A DNA stretch of 12,242 nt, taken from Hyphomonadaceae bacterium (GTDB lineage Bacteria > Pseudomonadota > Alphaproteobacteria > Caulobacterales > Aquidulcibacteraceae). The notes beneath the pieces are model-generated. The model had not been told where the DNA came from and did not search any database. It was given only the letters and a program-made list of their open reading frames with translations. The position numbers were made by a program, and so were the translations under genes. The stretch spans positions 1-12,242 of the forward strand of contig JAEUMU010000040.1 in NCBI GenBank assembly GCA_016791325.1, in the 5' to 3' direction. Below are positions 1-7,908 of the stretch, in pieces (positions within the stretch are counted from its first letter, which is position 1; each line of letters starts with the position of its first letter).

Positions 1-574
1 CGCCGTGCTCTGCATCTAATCGCGCGCGGGCGGTTTCTGCATCCACCGCGACCGCGACCTGGTGCAGCCTGGTGATGTAGGATTCCGCGTCGGCGTCATT
101 CTCTACGACGTGCCGCTCATCGAGAAAGGCAGGCAGCGTGATGAAGGCGCTGTCGAGCTGGTTCAGCACATAGGGCTGAAGCCCAGCGAAGGGCGAGAAG
201 CGGCCGTAATCAAAGGTCGCCGCCGCCGCAGACGCCTCAAACTGGGCCCGAAGCACAGCGAGGGTGAAGGCGTCCTCTGGGTCCAGATTGTCGGTCGCGA
301 GCGCGCGTAGTTCCGCCAAGCGGCGAACGGCGGCGCTGCGCCGCGCTTCTACGGCGACGATGGAGCGATCATCGAGCCGTCCGGCGTAGGCGCCCCCGGC
401 TTCCGCTTCGCTGACCCCCGCCAGAGTGGCGGCTTCTGGACTGTCGGCGAGGATTTCCCGCGTCCAGTCGGCGAGCCGGCCTTCGAAGGCGGTCACTGGC
501 GCCGCCCCGCGGGGGCCGCATGCCGCCAGACTCAACCCAAGCGCAAGAACGCACGCCCAAAGGCTTGACTTCAT
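1..574 (-). CDS. DUF885 family lipoprotein, N-terminal part (runs off left edge)
   Basis: The minus strand is open from an ATG at 574 to the window edge, giving 191 residues without a stop. A GGAGG lies about 5 nt upstream of the ATG. The N-terminus is a lipoprotein signal: Lys, a hydrophobic stretch, then lipobox L-A-A-C with the acceptor Cys near residue 18, so the protein should be lipid-anchored in the envelope. The body fits the N-terminal helical region of DUF885 proteins: a 'W..E.L.DSPE.AT..GV' block, 'DDRS...V.ARR.A..R.LAELRAL', 'LDPEDAFTL.VL..Q.E', then 'YVLNQLDSAFITLP.FLDERH.V' and 'DAESYITRL'. Family members are usually about 600 residues, and their conserved His/Glu putative metal site lies in the C-terminal half, outside this window. 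Activity and substrate cannot be judged here. The family call is from remembered motif order, not a search. Confidence 0.85.
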   Translation of the reverse strand, partial: MKSSLWACVLALGLSLAACGPRGAAPVTAFEGRLADWTREILADSPEAATLAGVSEAEAGGAYAGRLDDRSIVAVEARRSAAVRRLAELRALATDNLDPEDAFTLAVLRAQFEASAAAATFDYGRFSPFAGLQPYVLNQLDSAFITLPAFLDERHVVENDADAESYITRLHQVAVAVDAETARARLDAEHG

Positions 575-734
575 GGCCCCCTCCGCATGCGTCCGCGCCC
601 GCATTCGCCATCCCTTAGCATGAGCCGCGTTCGGGAAAAGCGGTTCCGACGCAGCGTTTTTGCGCAGAAGTGTTGCGGCGGAGACGCTTTCGTGGTTGGA
701 GACGCCTAGTGGTAGGGAACCCGCGGAGATACGC

Positions 735-1544
735 ATGACGACCGCTAGTGGCGGCCAACAGTCGATGGGCCAGATCCTGTTCTATCGCCAGCTTGAGCCG
801 CTCAATTACGAAAAGCACAAATCGCTTGGCGTGAGCGCGGTGACGAATCCGTTCTCGTTCCTGGCCGACACCCACCTCGTGCCGTTGACGGTTGATGAGT
901 TCGGCCTCGCGGCGGTGTGCTATCCAATCATCTTCGACAGCCAGTCCAAAACGCCGCTTGCGGTGATGGGCCTGCGTCCTGGTATGAACGTGTTTCTGGG
1001 GGCGGATGGCTCTCTGGATCCGGAAGTTTATCTGCCGGCGTTCGCGCGCCGCTATCCGTTCCTGCCGGTGATTGCGCCGGAAGACGGCCAGTCGCCCAGC
1101 CAAGCGAAGGACGCCGATCGTGTGCTGGTTTGCATCGATCGCGCGGCCAAGATGCTGTCCTCGACGCCGGAGCTGCCGTTCTTTGAAGGCGAAAAGCCCT
1201 CGCGTTTCACCGAAGATGCGATCCAGTTTTGCCGTGAGTTCGACGTTCTCGGCCGCCGCACGCAAGAGTTTGTGCAACTGATGGAGCAGCACGATCTGTT
1301 CGAGCTGACGCCCCTGGCGTTGCCGCGGGCCAAGGCGGACGGCACGCCGGATGAGCCGGTCAAGATCGGCGAATATCTGCGCATCTCGGAGCAGAAGCTG
1401 AACGCGCTGGCGAAAGAGACCTTCTTGGAGCTGCGCGATCGCGGCGTGGGTGCGGTGATGCACGCGCACCTGCTTTCGCTCGGCCTCTGGCCCAAGATCC
1501 TGAGCCGCGCCGCGCGCATTCAGGCTTCGACGCCGCTCAGCTGA
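735..1544 (+). CDS. SapC family protein
   Basis: The protein is 269 residues. The start at 735 is chosen because GGAG (725-728) sits 6 nt upstream; the frame stays open further upstream, but that stretch has no ribosome site and reads as non-family sequence. The protein matches the SapC family (Pfam SapC, named after a Campylobacter fetus S-layer locus protein): early 'FYRQLEPLN..KH', 'NPFSFLADTHLVPLT..EF', 'YPIIF', then 'P.AVMGLRPGMNVF...DG' and 'YLPAFARRYPF' in the first half, with a more variable helical C-terminal half. There is no signal peptide or membrane segment, so it is probably cytoplasmic. The biochemical role of the family is not established; a link to S-layers is by name only, and no S-layer gene is visible here. 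It appears monocistronic, with a terminator directly after it. Confidence 0.88.
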   Translation: MTTASGGQQSMGQILFYRQLEPLNYEKHKSLGVSAVTNPFSFLADTHLVPLTVDEFGLAAVCYPIIFDSQSKTPLAVMGLRPGMNVFLGADGSLDPEVYLPAFARRYPFLPVIAPEDGQSPSQAKDADRVLVCIDRAAKMLSSTPELPFFEGEKPSRFTEDAIQFCREFDVLGRRTQEFVQLMEQHDLFELTPLALPRAKADGTPDEPVKIGEYLRISEQKLNALAKETFLELRDRGVGAVMHAHLLSLGLWPKILSRAARIQASTPLS

Positions 1545-1567
1545 TCGAGTTCAGCACGCGACAGGCG

Positions 1568-1605
1568 AAAAGCGCTCCTTCCAGGACTGGGAGGGGCGCT
1601 TTTTT
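1568..1605 (+). terminator. Rho-independent terminator after the SapC gene
   Basis: A 15-bp stem (1568-1582 with 1589-1603, two G-T wobbles) encloses a 6-nt loop. The 3' arm runs into a T tract ending at 1605. It starts 23 nt after the SapC stop and precedes the redox operon, so it should insulate the two. The A run at the 5' foot makes it usable from the other strand as well. Confidence 0.9.
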
Positions 1606-1683
1606 CTGACCGCGCCGCAACCGCGAGGCCCGCTCCGACGAATTGCCATTGCCGCGCCTGGGCTGAGCGGCGAAGAGGTGAGC

Positions 1684-3813
1684 ATGATCACACGCTTGCG
1701 CACGATTTTGGTGATGTTGGCGGCGGCGTGGGTTGCAATCGCGACGCCAGCGGCGGCCCAGCCGGTCAATAGCGGCAACGTCGAGGGCGAATTGCACTCC
1801 GCCCGCGCGGCTATCTCACCGGGTGAAACCTTCACCATCGCGCTGCGCACGCGCATCAATGACGGCTGGCACACGTATTGGCGCAATCCGGGCGATAGTG
1901 GCGAGCCGACTGAGCTCACATGGAGCGCGCCGACGGGGTACCAGATCGGCGCCCTCCAATGGCCCGCGCCGGAGCCCGCGCCTTTCGCCGGCATCATCAA
2001 TTACGGCTATCACGGCGAGGTTCTCTATCCGATTGAAGTGCGCGCGCCGGCGAATGCTCGTGTGGGCGAGCGCGTGACGTTTACAGCGGCCGCCTACTGG
2101 TTGGTTTGCTCGGACATCTGCATTCCTGAAGAAGCAACGCTCACGCTAACGTTGCCCGTGGAGGCGCAAGGGCGCGACGATCCGGCTTGGGCGCCGCGCA
2201 TCGCCGCCGCCATTGCCGCGCTGCCAAGGCGGGAAGCGGGCGTAGAGGCGCGCGTCACGGCGGGCACGCCGGTGCGGCTGAGCGTGACAATCCCCAATAT
2301 GGGCGAGGTGCGCAATCCGCACTTTTTCCCGTTCAGCCGCGATGTGATGGCGCATTCCGAGCCACAAGCGCCGCGCGTCGGCGAGGCGGGGTTGAGTTTC
2401 ACTATCCCTCCAGGTGTCGCCAGGGATTTGGGGAGTGCGCCACTAGAGGGCGTCATTACGTTCGAGCAGCGCGAGAGTGGTGCGTGGGCGCGCCGTGCGT
2501 TGGAGATAGCCGCTGCTCCGGGCGAGGCTCCCGCCGGCGTGGATGCCGCTGCGGCGTCGTTTTCAGCAGACTATCCGCTCGCGGAATTGGAAGGCGCCAG
2601 TGCGCCCCCTGTCGCGGCGCCCCCTATGGATGCAGCGGCCCTGATCGCGGCGCTAGGGTTAGCGTTTCTTGCCGGCCTAGTTCTCAACGTCATGCCGTGC
2701 GTGTTGCCGGTGCTGTCGGTGAAGGCGCTTGCGTTTGCGCATGGGGCGCAAACCGGGCAGGCGCGCCGGCATGGGTTGCTTTATCTGGCCGGCGTGATGG
2801 CGGCGTTTCTCCCGCTCGCCGGCGTGTTGATTGCGTTGCGTGCGGGCGGCGAAGCGCTGGGGTGGGGTTTCCACCTACAGGCGCCATGGGTGATTTCCGG
2901 GTTGGCCCTGTTGTTCTTTTCGATTGGGCTCAATCTGCTTGGCGTGTTTGAAATCGGCGGTGGCTTGCAGAACGCCGGTGGTGCGCTGGCTTCACGCGGA
3001 GGGGACGCAGGCGCCTTCTTCACCGGCGTGTTGGCGGTCGTTGCGGCGACGCCCTGCACGGCGCCGTTCATGGGGGGCGCCGTAGGCGCGGTGCTGACGC
3101 AGGATGCAGGCACTACATTGCTGATCTTCGCGGCGCTGGGCTTGGGCTTTGCAGCACCTCTGACACTGCTGCACTTTGCGCCCGCATTGCAACGCTTCAT
3201 CCCGAAGCCTGGGCCATGGATGGAAAAGGTGAAGCACGTGCTCGCTTTTCCGATGCTTGTGACTGCAGCTCTGCTTGTGTGGGTGCTCTCAGAGCAGGCG
3301 GGATCGGCGGGCGTATTGGCGCTGCTGGTCCTTGCGGTGGCGCTTGCGTTTGCGTTGATGGTGGCGCGATGGGGCCGTGTGTGGCTGGCGGCGGGCGTCG
3401 TCATCCTGGTGGTTGCTGGAGCATTCGTGTGGCGGCCTCTTGCGGGCGTTGAAACTCAGCAGGTGCTGGCGCATGAGCCATGGAGCGCCGCGCGCGTCGC
3501 TGAACTGCGCAGCGAAGGCCGGCCCGTGTTTGTAAATTTCACGGCTGCGTGGTGCGCGACGTGCAAGGTCAATGAGGGCGCGGCGCTTTCAAGTGCGCGC
3601 GTAGCGGCGGCGTTCACGCAGGCGAACGTAGCGTATCTGCAGGGCGATTGGACCAATCGCGATGACGCGATTGCGGCCGCTCTGGCGGAACATGGACGTG
3701 TCGGCGTTCCACTTTATCTCTTCTATCCTGCGGACGGTCGTGCGCCCATTGTGTTGCCGCAACTTTTGAGCGAACGGCTAATTATCGAAACAATCTCGGG
3801 AGCTGCATCATGA
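1684..3813 (+). CDS. ScsB-like thiol:disulfide interchange protein (DsbD family)
   Basis: This 709-residue membrane protein should carry electrons from cytoplasmic thioredoxin to periplasmic thiol proteins. The ATG at 1684 has an AGAGG about 6 nt upstream; a GTG two codons earlier is a weaker alternative. The signal peptide ends near A-A-A|Q-P-V (about residue 24). An N-terminal periplasmic domain (about 25-300) carries C142-S-D-I-C146. The DsbD-type membrane core (about 313-580, roughly eight helices) has the paired cysteines C339 (in V-M-P-C-V-L-P) and C458 (in A-T-P-C-T-A-P-F). The C-terminal thioredoxin-like domain has W-C624-A-T-C627-K and a probable cis-Pro at P676. All three expected cysteine pairs are present. 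The large N-terminal domain favours ScsB-type over classical DsbD. The stop overlaps the start of the next gene (ATGA), implying translational coupling to its likely substrate. Confidence 0.92.
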   Translation: MITRLRTILVMLAAAWVAIATPAAAQPVNSGNVEGELHSARAAISPGETFTIALRTRINDGWHTYWRNPGDSGEPTELTWSAPTGYQIGALQWPAPEPAPFAGIINYGYHGEVLYPIEVRAPANARVGERVTFTAAAYWLVCSDICIPEEATLTLTLPVEAQGRDDPAWAPRIAAAIAALPRREAGVEARVTAGTPVRLSVTIPNMGEVRNPHFFPFSRDVMAHSEPQAPRVGEAGLSFTIPPGVARDLGSAPLEGVITFEQRESGAWARRALEIAAAPGEAPAGVDAAAASFSADYPLAELEGASAPPVAAPPMDAAALIAALGLAFLAGLVLNVMPCVLPVLSVKALAFAHGAQTGQARRHGLLYLAGVMAAFLPLAGVLIALRAGGEALGWGFHLQAPWVISGLALLFFSIGLNLLGVFEIGGGLQNAGGALASRGGDAGAFFTGVLAVVAATPCTAPFMGGAVGAVLTQDAGTTLLIFAALGLGFAAPLTLLHFAPALQRFIPKPGPWMEKVKHVLAFPMLVTAALLVWVLSEQAGSAGVLALLVLAVALAFALMVARWGRVWLAAGVVILVVAGAFVWRPLAGVETQQVLAHEPWSAARVAELRSEGRPVFVNFTAAWCATCKVNEGAALSSARVAAAFTQANVAYLQGDWTNRDDAIAAALAEHGRVGVPLYLFYPADGRAPIVLPQLLSERLIIETISGAAS

Positions 3814-4457
3814 CGAAGCTGAGCAAGAGAGGGCTTATCCTCGGCGGCGCCGCTTTGGCGACGGCGGTATTTGCGGGTGGCGCATTGCTCAATAGCGCCC
3901 CAGCCGAGGCCGCAGTGCAGACTGGCGCTGCCGCGCCCGCTTTCTCTGTGCGCGATGCAAGCGGGGCGACGCGTACGCTCGCTGAATTCTCCGGCCGGAC
4001 CGTCGTGCTGGAATGGACCAATCACGGCTGCCCCTATGTGCGCAAACATTACGACGCTGGCGCAATGCAAGCGCTGCAGCGCGACGCGATCGGTAATGGT
4101 GTGGTCTGGCTGCAGGTGATTTCCTCTGCACCCGGCGAGCAGGGCTATCTCGACGGCGCTGGCGTGCGCGAGCGGCTCGCGGCCGATAACGCCGCGCCGA
4201 GCGCGACGCTCCTGGATCCCACTGGCGTGATGGGCCGCGCTTATGGCGCACGCACGACGCCGCACATGTACATCATCAATCCGCAGGGCCGTATCGTTTA
4301 CCAGGGGGCGATCGATGATCGCCCCTCAGCACGGCCGTCAACGCTGGAAGGCGCGACCAATTATGTGCGCTCGGCGTTGGCAGACCTGGAGGCGGGGCGG
4401 CCTGTCGCGGTGAGCGATACCACGCCTTACGGCTGCACAGTAAAATACGCGGACTAA
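3810..4457 (+). CDS. Secreted peroxiredoxin-like (AhpC/TSA, thioredoxin-fold) protein
   Basis: The protein is 215 residues, with a Sec-type signal peptide ending about residue 34 (A-E-A motif), so it acts in the periplasm. The mature part is a redoxin domain: 'APAFSVRDASGATRTL', then 'VVLEWTNHGCPYVRKHY' with Cys74 in the position of a peroxidatic/attacking cysteine, and 'TTPHMYIINPQGRIVYQGAIDD' with a likely cis-Pro at 151. The only other cysteine is C209, in P-Y-G-C-T near the C-terminus, which could act as resolving cysteine. It overlaps the upstream transporter gene by 4 nt (ATGA). In Caulobacter, ScsB has been reported to reduce envelope thioredoxin-like proteins including a peroxiredoxin-like one; I infer that this protein is the equivalent partner. 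Peroxidase activity itself is not shown by sequence. A general thioredoxin-like reductase role is the alternative. Confidence 0.88.
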   Translation: MTKLSKRGLILGGAALATAVFAGGALLNSAPAEAAVQTGAAAPAFSVRDASGATRTLAEFSGRTVVLEWTNHGCPYVRKHYDAGAMQALQRDAIGNGVVWLQVISSAPGEQGYLDGAGVRERLAADNAAPSATLLDPTGVMGRAYGARTTPHMYIINPQGRIVYQGAIDDRPSARPSTLEGATNYVRSALADLEAGRPVAVSDTTPYGCTVKYAD

Positions 4458-4855
4458 CGGGCGGCGATTGCTCGCGCCTCTGCGGCGTCGGTGGCTGCGC
4501 CCGCGGCCATCGGCGCGATGAGGATGGCGTCATTCAACAGGGCGCGCAGGCCATCGAACGCCATACGGCGCTCGGCTTCGGTATCGGCGGCCTGGAACTC
4601 GGTCACGCGCTCGGCGGCGTCTTCGGCGATGCCGCGGAAGATGCAAGGTAGGTCTTGCTCGACGCCAGCTTCGCGCAGCGCCTCGGAGAGGCGCATGGCG
4701 TCGCCGGAGAAATCCTCCAGGCCGGCCAGGAAAGCTGGCGTGATCGTCGTCTGCGCGGTTAACGCCCGCGCTTCGGACTCGACTTCAGTGGCCAAGGTGG
4801 GGATTTCGGCCAAGCTTACAGTGGCTAATGTGGCCAAAGCGGCACAAATGAGCAT
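4454..4855 (-). CDS. Small secreted protein of unknown function
   Basis: The protein is 133 residues. The ATG at 4855 is preceded by GGAG at a rather long spacing (about 9-10 nt). The first 16 residues form a short hydrophobic signal peptide ending V-S-L-A, so the product is probably periplasmic. The remainder is predicted to be almost entirely helical, rich in Ala and Glu, with one cysteine in 'D-L-P-C-I-F-R-G-I-A-E-D'. I do not recognise a named family. The gene converges on the peroxiredoxin-like gene and the two stop regions overlap by 4 nt, so no terminator lies between them. Its start lies 113 nt from the divergent hisS start. Its composition matches its neighbours and the reading frame is intact with a clear signal peptide, which supports a real gene. 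Confidence 0.72.
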   Translation of the reverse strand: MLICAALATLATVSLAEIPTLATEVESEARALTAQTTITPAFLAGLEDFSGDAMRLSEALREAGVEQDLPCIFRGIAEDAAERVTEFQAADTEAERRMAFDGLRALLNDAILIAPMAAGAATDAAEARAIAAR

Positions 4856-4968
4856 TGGACGGGCTCCGGAAGCGCGGGACTAGCCTCAAAGCTGCAAGCC
4901 GGGCGCCGGGATCGCTTTTTCCGCGAGGGGCTTATGCTGCGGCGCGGCATGGTTTACGGACGACGCCC

Positions 4969-6414
4969 ATGAGTGCAGCTGATCCCAACCGCCCAAAGGC
5001 GCGCCGCGCGCGCGGCCTGATGGACCGTCGCGGCTTTGGCCTGGGGCTGGAGCGCGGCCTGATCCAGCGCATCTCGAAGGTTTACGACGACTGGGGGTTC
5101 GAGCCGCTTGAGACGCCGGCTTTCGAATACGCGGATGCGTTGGGCAAGTTCCTACCGGACCAGGATCGCCCGAACGAGGGCGTGTTTGCTCTGCAGGACG
5201 ATGACGAGCAATGGCTGGCGCTGCGCTATGATCTCACCGCGCCGCTGGCCCGCTTCGTGGCCGAGAATTACGACGCCTTGCCCAAGCCGTATCGCCGCTG
5301 GGCGGCAGGGCCGGTGTGGCGCAACGAGAAACCAGGACCGGGCCGCTTTCGTGAGTTCTGGCAGTGCGACGCTGATACTGTGGGCAGCGCTTCGCCAGCC
5401 GCAGACGCGGAGATGATCGCCATGGCCTGCGCAGCGTATGACGCCGTGGGGCTCAGCGCTGGGAAGGTGCAGGTCAAGTTCTCGACGCGGCGCGTGCTCG
5501 ATGCGGTGCTGGAGCGGATCGGCGTGCCGGCGGGCGCCTTCTCAACGCGCCTCATCGTGCTGCGCGCGATCGATAAGTACGATCGCTTGGGCCGCGAAGG
5601 GGTGGCGGCGCTGCTCGGCGCCGGGCGCAAGGATGAGTCCGGCGACTTCACCAAGGGCGCGGGGCTGGACGCAACGCAGGCCGCAGCGGTGCTGGATTTT
5701 GTGACTGCCGGCGCTGGGGCGCGCGCGGAGGTGTTGGATCGCTTGGAGGCCGTGGCGGGGCCAGCGGCGGTGACCGAATTAAGGGAGATGGACGCCGCGC
5801 TAACCGCGCTCCACATCGGCGATAGCCGCGCCGCCATAGACCCCACGATCGTGCGCGGCCTGGAATACTACACCGGCGCGGTTTTTGAGGCGCAGCTGGT
5901 TGGCGCCGATGGGGCCGGTTTCGGCTCTGTCGGAGGCGGCGGCCGTTATGACGATCTGGTCGCCCGCTTCCGCGGCGAACGGATCCCCGCCACCGGCTTC
6001 TCGATCGGCGTTTCGCGGTTGGCGGCGGCGCTGCAGGCGCAGGCGGCGTCCGAGACAGCCGGGCCAGTTGTGGTGCTGGTGATGGACCAGGCGCGAATCG
6101 CCGATGCGCTGGCGATGGCGGGTGAACTGCGGGCGGCGGGGGTGCGGGCCGAAGCCTATCTCGGCGGCGGCGGCATGAAGGCCCAGCTCAAATACGCGGA
6201 CAAGCGCGCTGCTCCGGTGGCCGTAATCCAGGGCGGGGACGAACTCGCGAAGGGCGTGGTTACTCTTAAGGATCTGAAATTAGGCGCCAAAATCGCAGCC
6301 AGCTTGGGCGAGGACCGTGAAGCCTATGCCAAGGCGCGAGAGCAAGTTCAGATGGAAGCGCCGCGGGCGCAGCTTGTGGCCGGCGTGCAGCACTTGCTCG
6401 CGCGAGGGGAATAA
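4969..6414 (+). CDS. hisS: Histidyl-tRNA synthetase (alphaproteobacterial type)
   Basis: The 481-residue class II enzyme charges tRNA-His with histidine in the cytoplasm. The start at 4969 gives the usual N-terminus 'PKARRARGLMDRRG', although the ribosome site is weak (GGAC). Motif 1 lies around residues 25-50. Motif 2 is 'GPVWRNEKPGPGRFREFWQ' (about 115-132) with R118 and R128. The histidine-binding signature 'IVRGLEYYTG' has R296, motif 3 follows with 'GGGGRYDDL', and the C-terminal anticodon-binding domain begins near 'GPVVVLVMDQ'. Canonical bacterial HisRS reads R-x-E-R-P-Q-x-G-R-Y-R-Q-F-x-Q in motif 2; the W-R-N-E-K-P-G-P-G form here is the one seen in alphaproteobacteria whose tRNA-His lacks the G-1 nucleotide. 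HisZ, the related HisG regulatory subunit, is the alternative, but the intact histidine-A motif and anticodon domain favour the synthetase. No hisG follows it. Confidence 0.93.
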   Translation: MSAADPNRPKARRARGLMDRRGFGLGLERGLIQRISKVYDDWGFEPLETPAFEYADALGKFLPDQDRPNEGVFALQDDDEQWLALRYDLTAPLARFVAENYDALPKPYRRWAAGPVWRNEKPGPGRFREFWQCDADTVGSASPAADAEMIAMACAAYDAVGLSAGKVQVKFSTRRVLDAVLERIGVPAGAFSTRLIVLRAIDKYDRLGREGVAALLGAGRKDESGDFTKGAGLDATQAAAVLDFVTAGAGARAEVLDRLEAVAGPAAVTELREMDAALTALHIGDSRAAIDPTIVRGLEYYTGAVFEAQLVGADGAGFGSVGGGGRYDDLVARFRGERIPATGFSIGVSRLAAALQAQAASETAGPVVVLVMDQARIADALAMAGELRAAGVRAEAYLGGGGMKAQLKYADKRAAPVAVIQGGDELAKGVVTLKDLKLGAKIAASLGEDREAYAKAREQVQMEAPRAQLVAGVQHLLARGE

Positions 6415-6537
6415 GACCCGATAATTAAAAGGTCGGCGCTTGACCGCTGATCACGAGATTGTCACTTTCGCCGCCGGTCGCCACGTCGCGGGCGGTCGCG
6501 TTTCGGGGAGGAAACGCCGCAATCAAAGCGACAGAAG

Positions 6538-6563
6538 CGGCCGCGCCCTTGGGAGCGCGGCCG
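6538..6563. terminator. Hairpin between convergent hisS and nhaA
   Basis: A perfect 9-bp GC-rich stem (6538-6546 with 6555-6563) encloses an 8-nt loop, in the 188-bp gap between two genes that converge. On the plus strand a weak T-containing stretch follows. On the minus strand the trailing sequence is only moderately T-rich. It probably ends transcription from one or both sides, but the poor U-tracts leave some doubt. Confidence 0.6.
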
Positions 6564-6602
6564 TGTCTATTTGCGCTTAGGGGTGGGCGGCGGCGGATTG
6601 AT

Positions 6603-7832
6603 TTACTCCAACACGCCGCGCTCCTCGGCCAAATCTTCCGCGCGGCCAAGTTCGGTGGAGGGCGCACGCTCCGCGCGGCACACCGCTGCCAACACCGCGA
6701 GCCCCACCAGGCCAGAGATCAGCGATCCGCCCAGCACGCCGAACCGCACTGGCGTCGCCAGATCGCCGATGCCGAAGGCGAGGTTGCCGATGAAGAGGCT
6801 CATGGTGAAGCCGATGCCGGCCAGCATCGAAATGCCAAGCATCTGCGGCAGCGTGGCGGGCAACCGCTGTTTCAGCAACGCCGCCGCAGTCGTCGCCATG
6901 ATCATGATGCCTATAGGTTTGCCGAGAACCAGGCCTAACGCGGCGCCGAGCGCGATCGGATGCAGCAGCGTATCAAACCCTGCTCCAGCCAGTACGACGC
7001 CCGCGTTCACAAGCGCGAAGATTGGCATGATGGCGAATTGGACCCATGGCTTTAGCGCGTGTTCGGCGGTCACAAGCGGGGAGCCGCCATCGGGCCGGCG
7101 CATCGGCACGGCAAGCGCGGTGAGCACGCCCGCGATCGTGGCGTGAACACCCGAGACAAGCATAAACCCCCACAAGACGAGGCCGAGCAGCCAATAGATT
7201 TCCAACCGCTTCAATCCCGCGCGGTTGAGCATCAGCATGGCGAGAAATGTCACCACCGCTCCGCCCAGCGCCCAGCCCACCAGATGCGTAGAATAGAAAA
7301 GCGCGATCACGATGATGGCGCCCAAATCGTCGATGATGGCGAGCGCGAGCAAGAAAAGGCGCAGGCCCGAAGGCACACGCGGACCGAGCAGTGAAAGGAC
7401 GCCGATAGCAAAGGCGATATCGGTGGCGGCAGGAATGGCCCAGCCGCGCGCAAACGCGGGCTCATGGCCGGCCACCATCAGGTAGATCAAGGCTGGCGCC
7501 GCCATCCCGCCGACGGCGCCGGCCAATGGAATGCTGGCCTCCCGCGGGTTTTTAAACGGCCCTTCAACCGTCTCGCGTTTCAGCTCCAGCCCGACATAGA
7601 GGAAGAAGATCACCATCAAAGCATCATTGATGATGAGGTGCAGGTTGACCGCATGCGCGCCCGCGCCAACGCCGACAGTCAGCCCTGCGATCTGATCTTC
7701 GAGCAAATGGTGGAACGCGTCGCCGGTGGGGCCGTTCAGCAGAATGAACGAAAGGATCGTCGCCGCGATCAGTATGTAGCCGGGCGTCGTATCGCGTTCC
7801 CACCAACGCGGCGCAGATCCGTGTGCGGCCAT
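6603..7832 (-). CDS. nhaA: Na+/H+ antiporter NhaA
   Basis: The inner-membrane protein of 409 residues exchanges cytoplasmic Na+ for external H+ and helps control pH and salt. The ATG at 7832 has GAGGAG (7843-7838) 5 nt upstream; the frame is open for 88 more codons upstream, but that part is arginine/cysteine-rich and unlike the family. Key residues of the E. coli antiporter are present at matching spacing: D138 in P-A-A-T-D-I-A-F-A-I-G (E. coli D133), D168/D169 in A-I-I-D-D-L-G-A-I (D163/D164), and K305 in G-K-P-I-G-I (K300). 'GFTMSLFIGNLAFG' near the end is also typical. Length is close to the family norm (388 in E. coli). The DUF2272 gene lies 76 nt upstream on the same strand, so the two may share a transcript. 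No nhaR-type regulator is visible. Confidence 0.96.
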   Translation of the reverse strand: MAAHGSAPRWWERDTTPGYILIAATILSFILLNGPTGDAFHHLLEDQIAGLTVGVGAGAHAVNLHLIINDALMVIFFLYVGLELKRETVEGPFKNPREASIPLAGAVGGMAAPALIYLMVAGHEPAFARGWAIPAATDIAFAIGVLSLLGPRVPSGLRLFLLALAIIDDLGAIIVIALFYSTHLVGWALGGAVVTFLAMLMLNRAGLKRLEIYWLLGLVLWGFMLVSGVHATIAGVLTALAVPMRRPDGGSPLVTAEHALKPWVQFAIMPIFALVNAGVVLAGAGFDTLLHPIALGAALGLVLGKPIGIMIMATTAAALLKQRLPATLPQMLGISMLAGIGFTMSLFIGNLAFGIGDLATPVRFGVLGGSLISGLVGLAVLAAVCRAERAPSTELGRAEDLAEERGVLE

Positions 7833-7908
7833 TCTATCTCCTCGTGGCGCGCAAACTACGCATGGTAGGCAGACAGGCAAGCAAAACCGGCAAGTGCGGC
7901 GATATGCG

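Noticed and set aside
615..1469. 284-residue minus-strand open frame opposite the SapC gene
   Set aside because: It is Arg/Gln/His-rich, has no recognisable motif and lies entirely over a well-supported gene on the plus strand.
4855..4968. Upstream extension of hisS to 4855
   Set aside because: The added residues do not resemble HisRS, and the normal N-terminus (P-K-A-R...R-G) begins just after the ATG at 4969.
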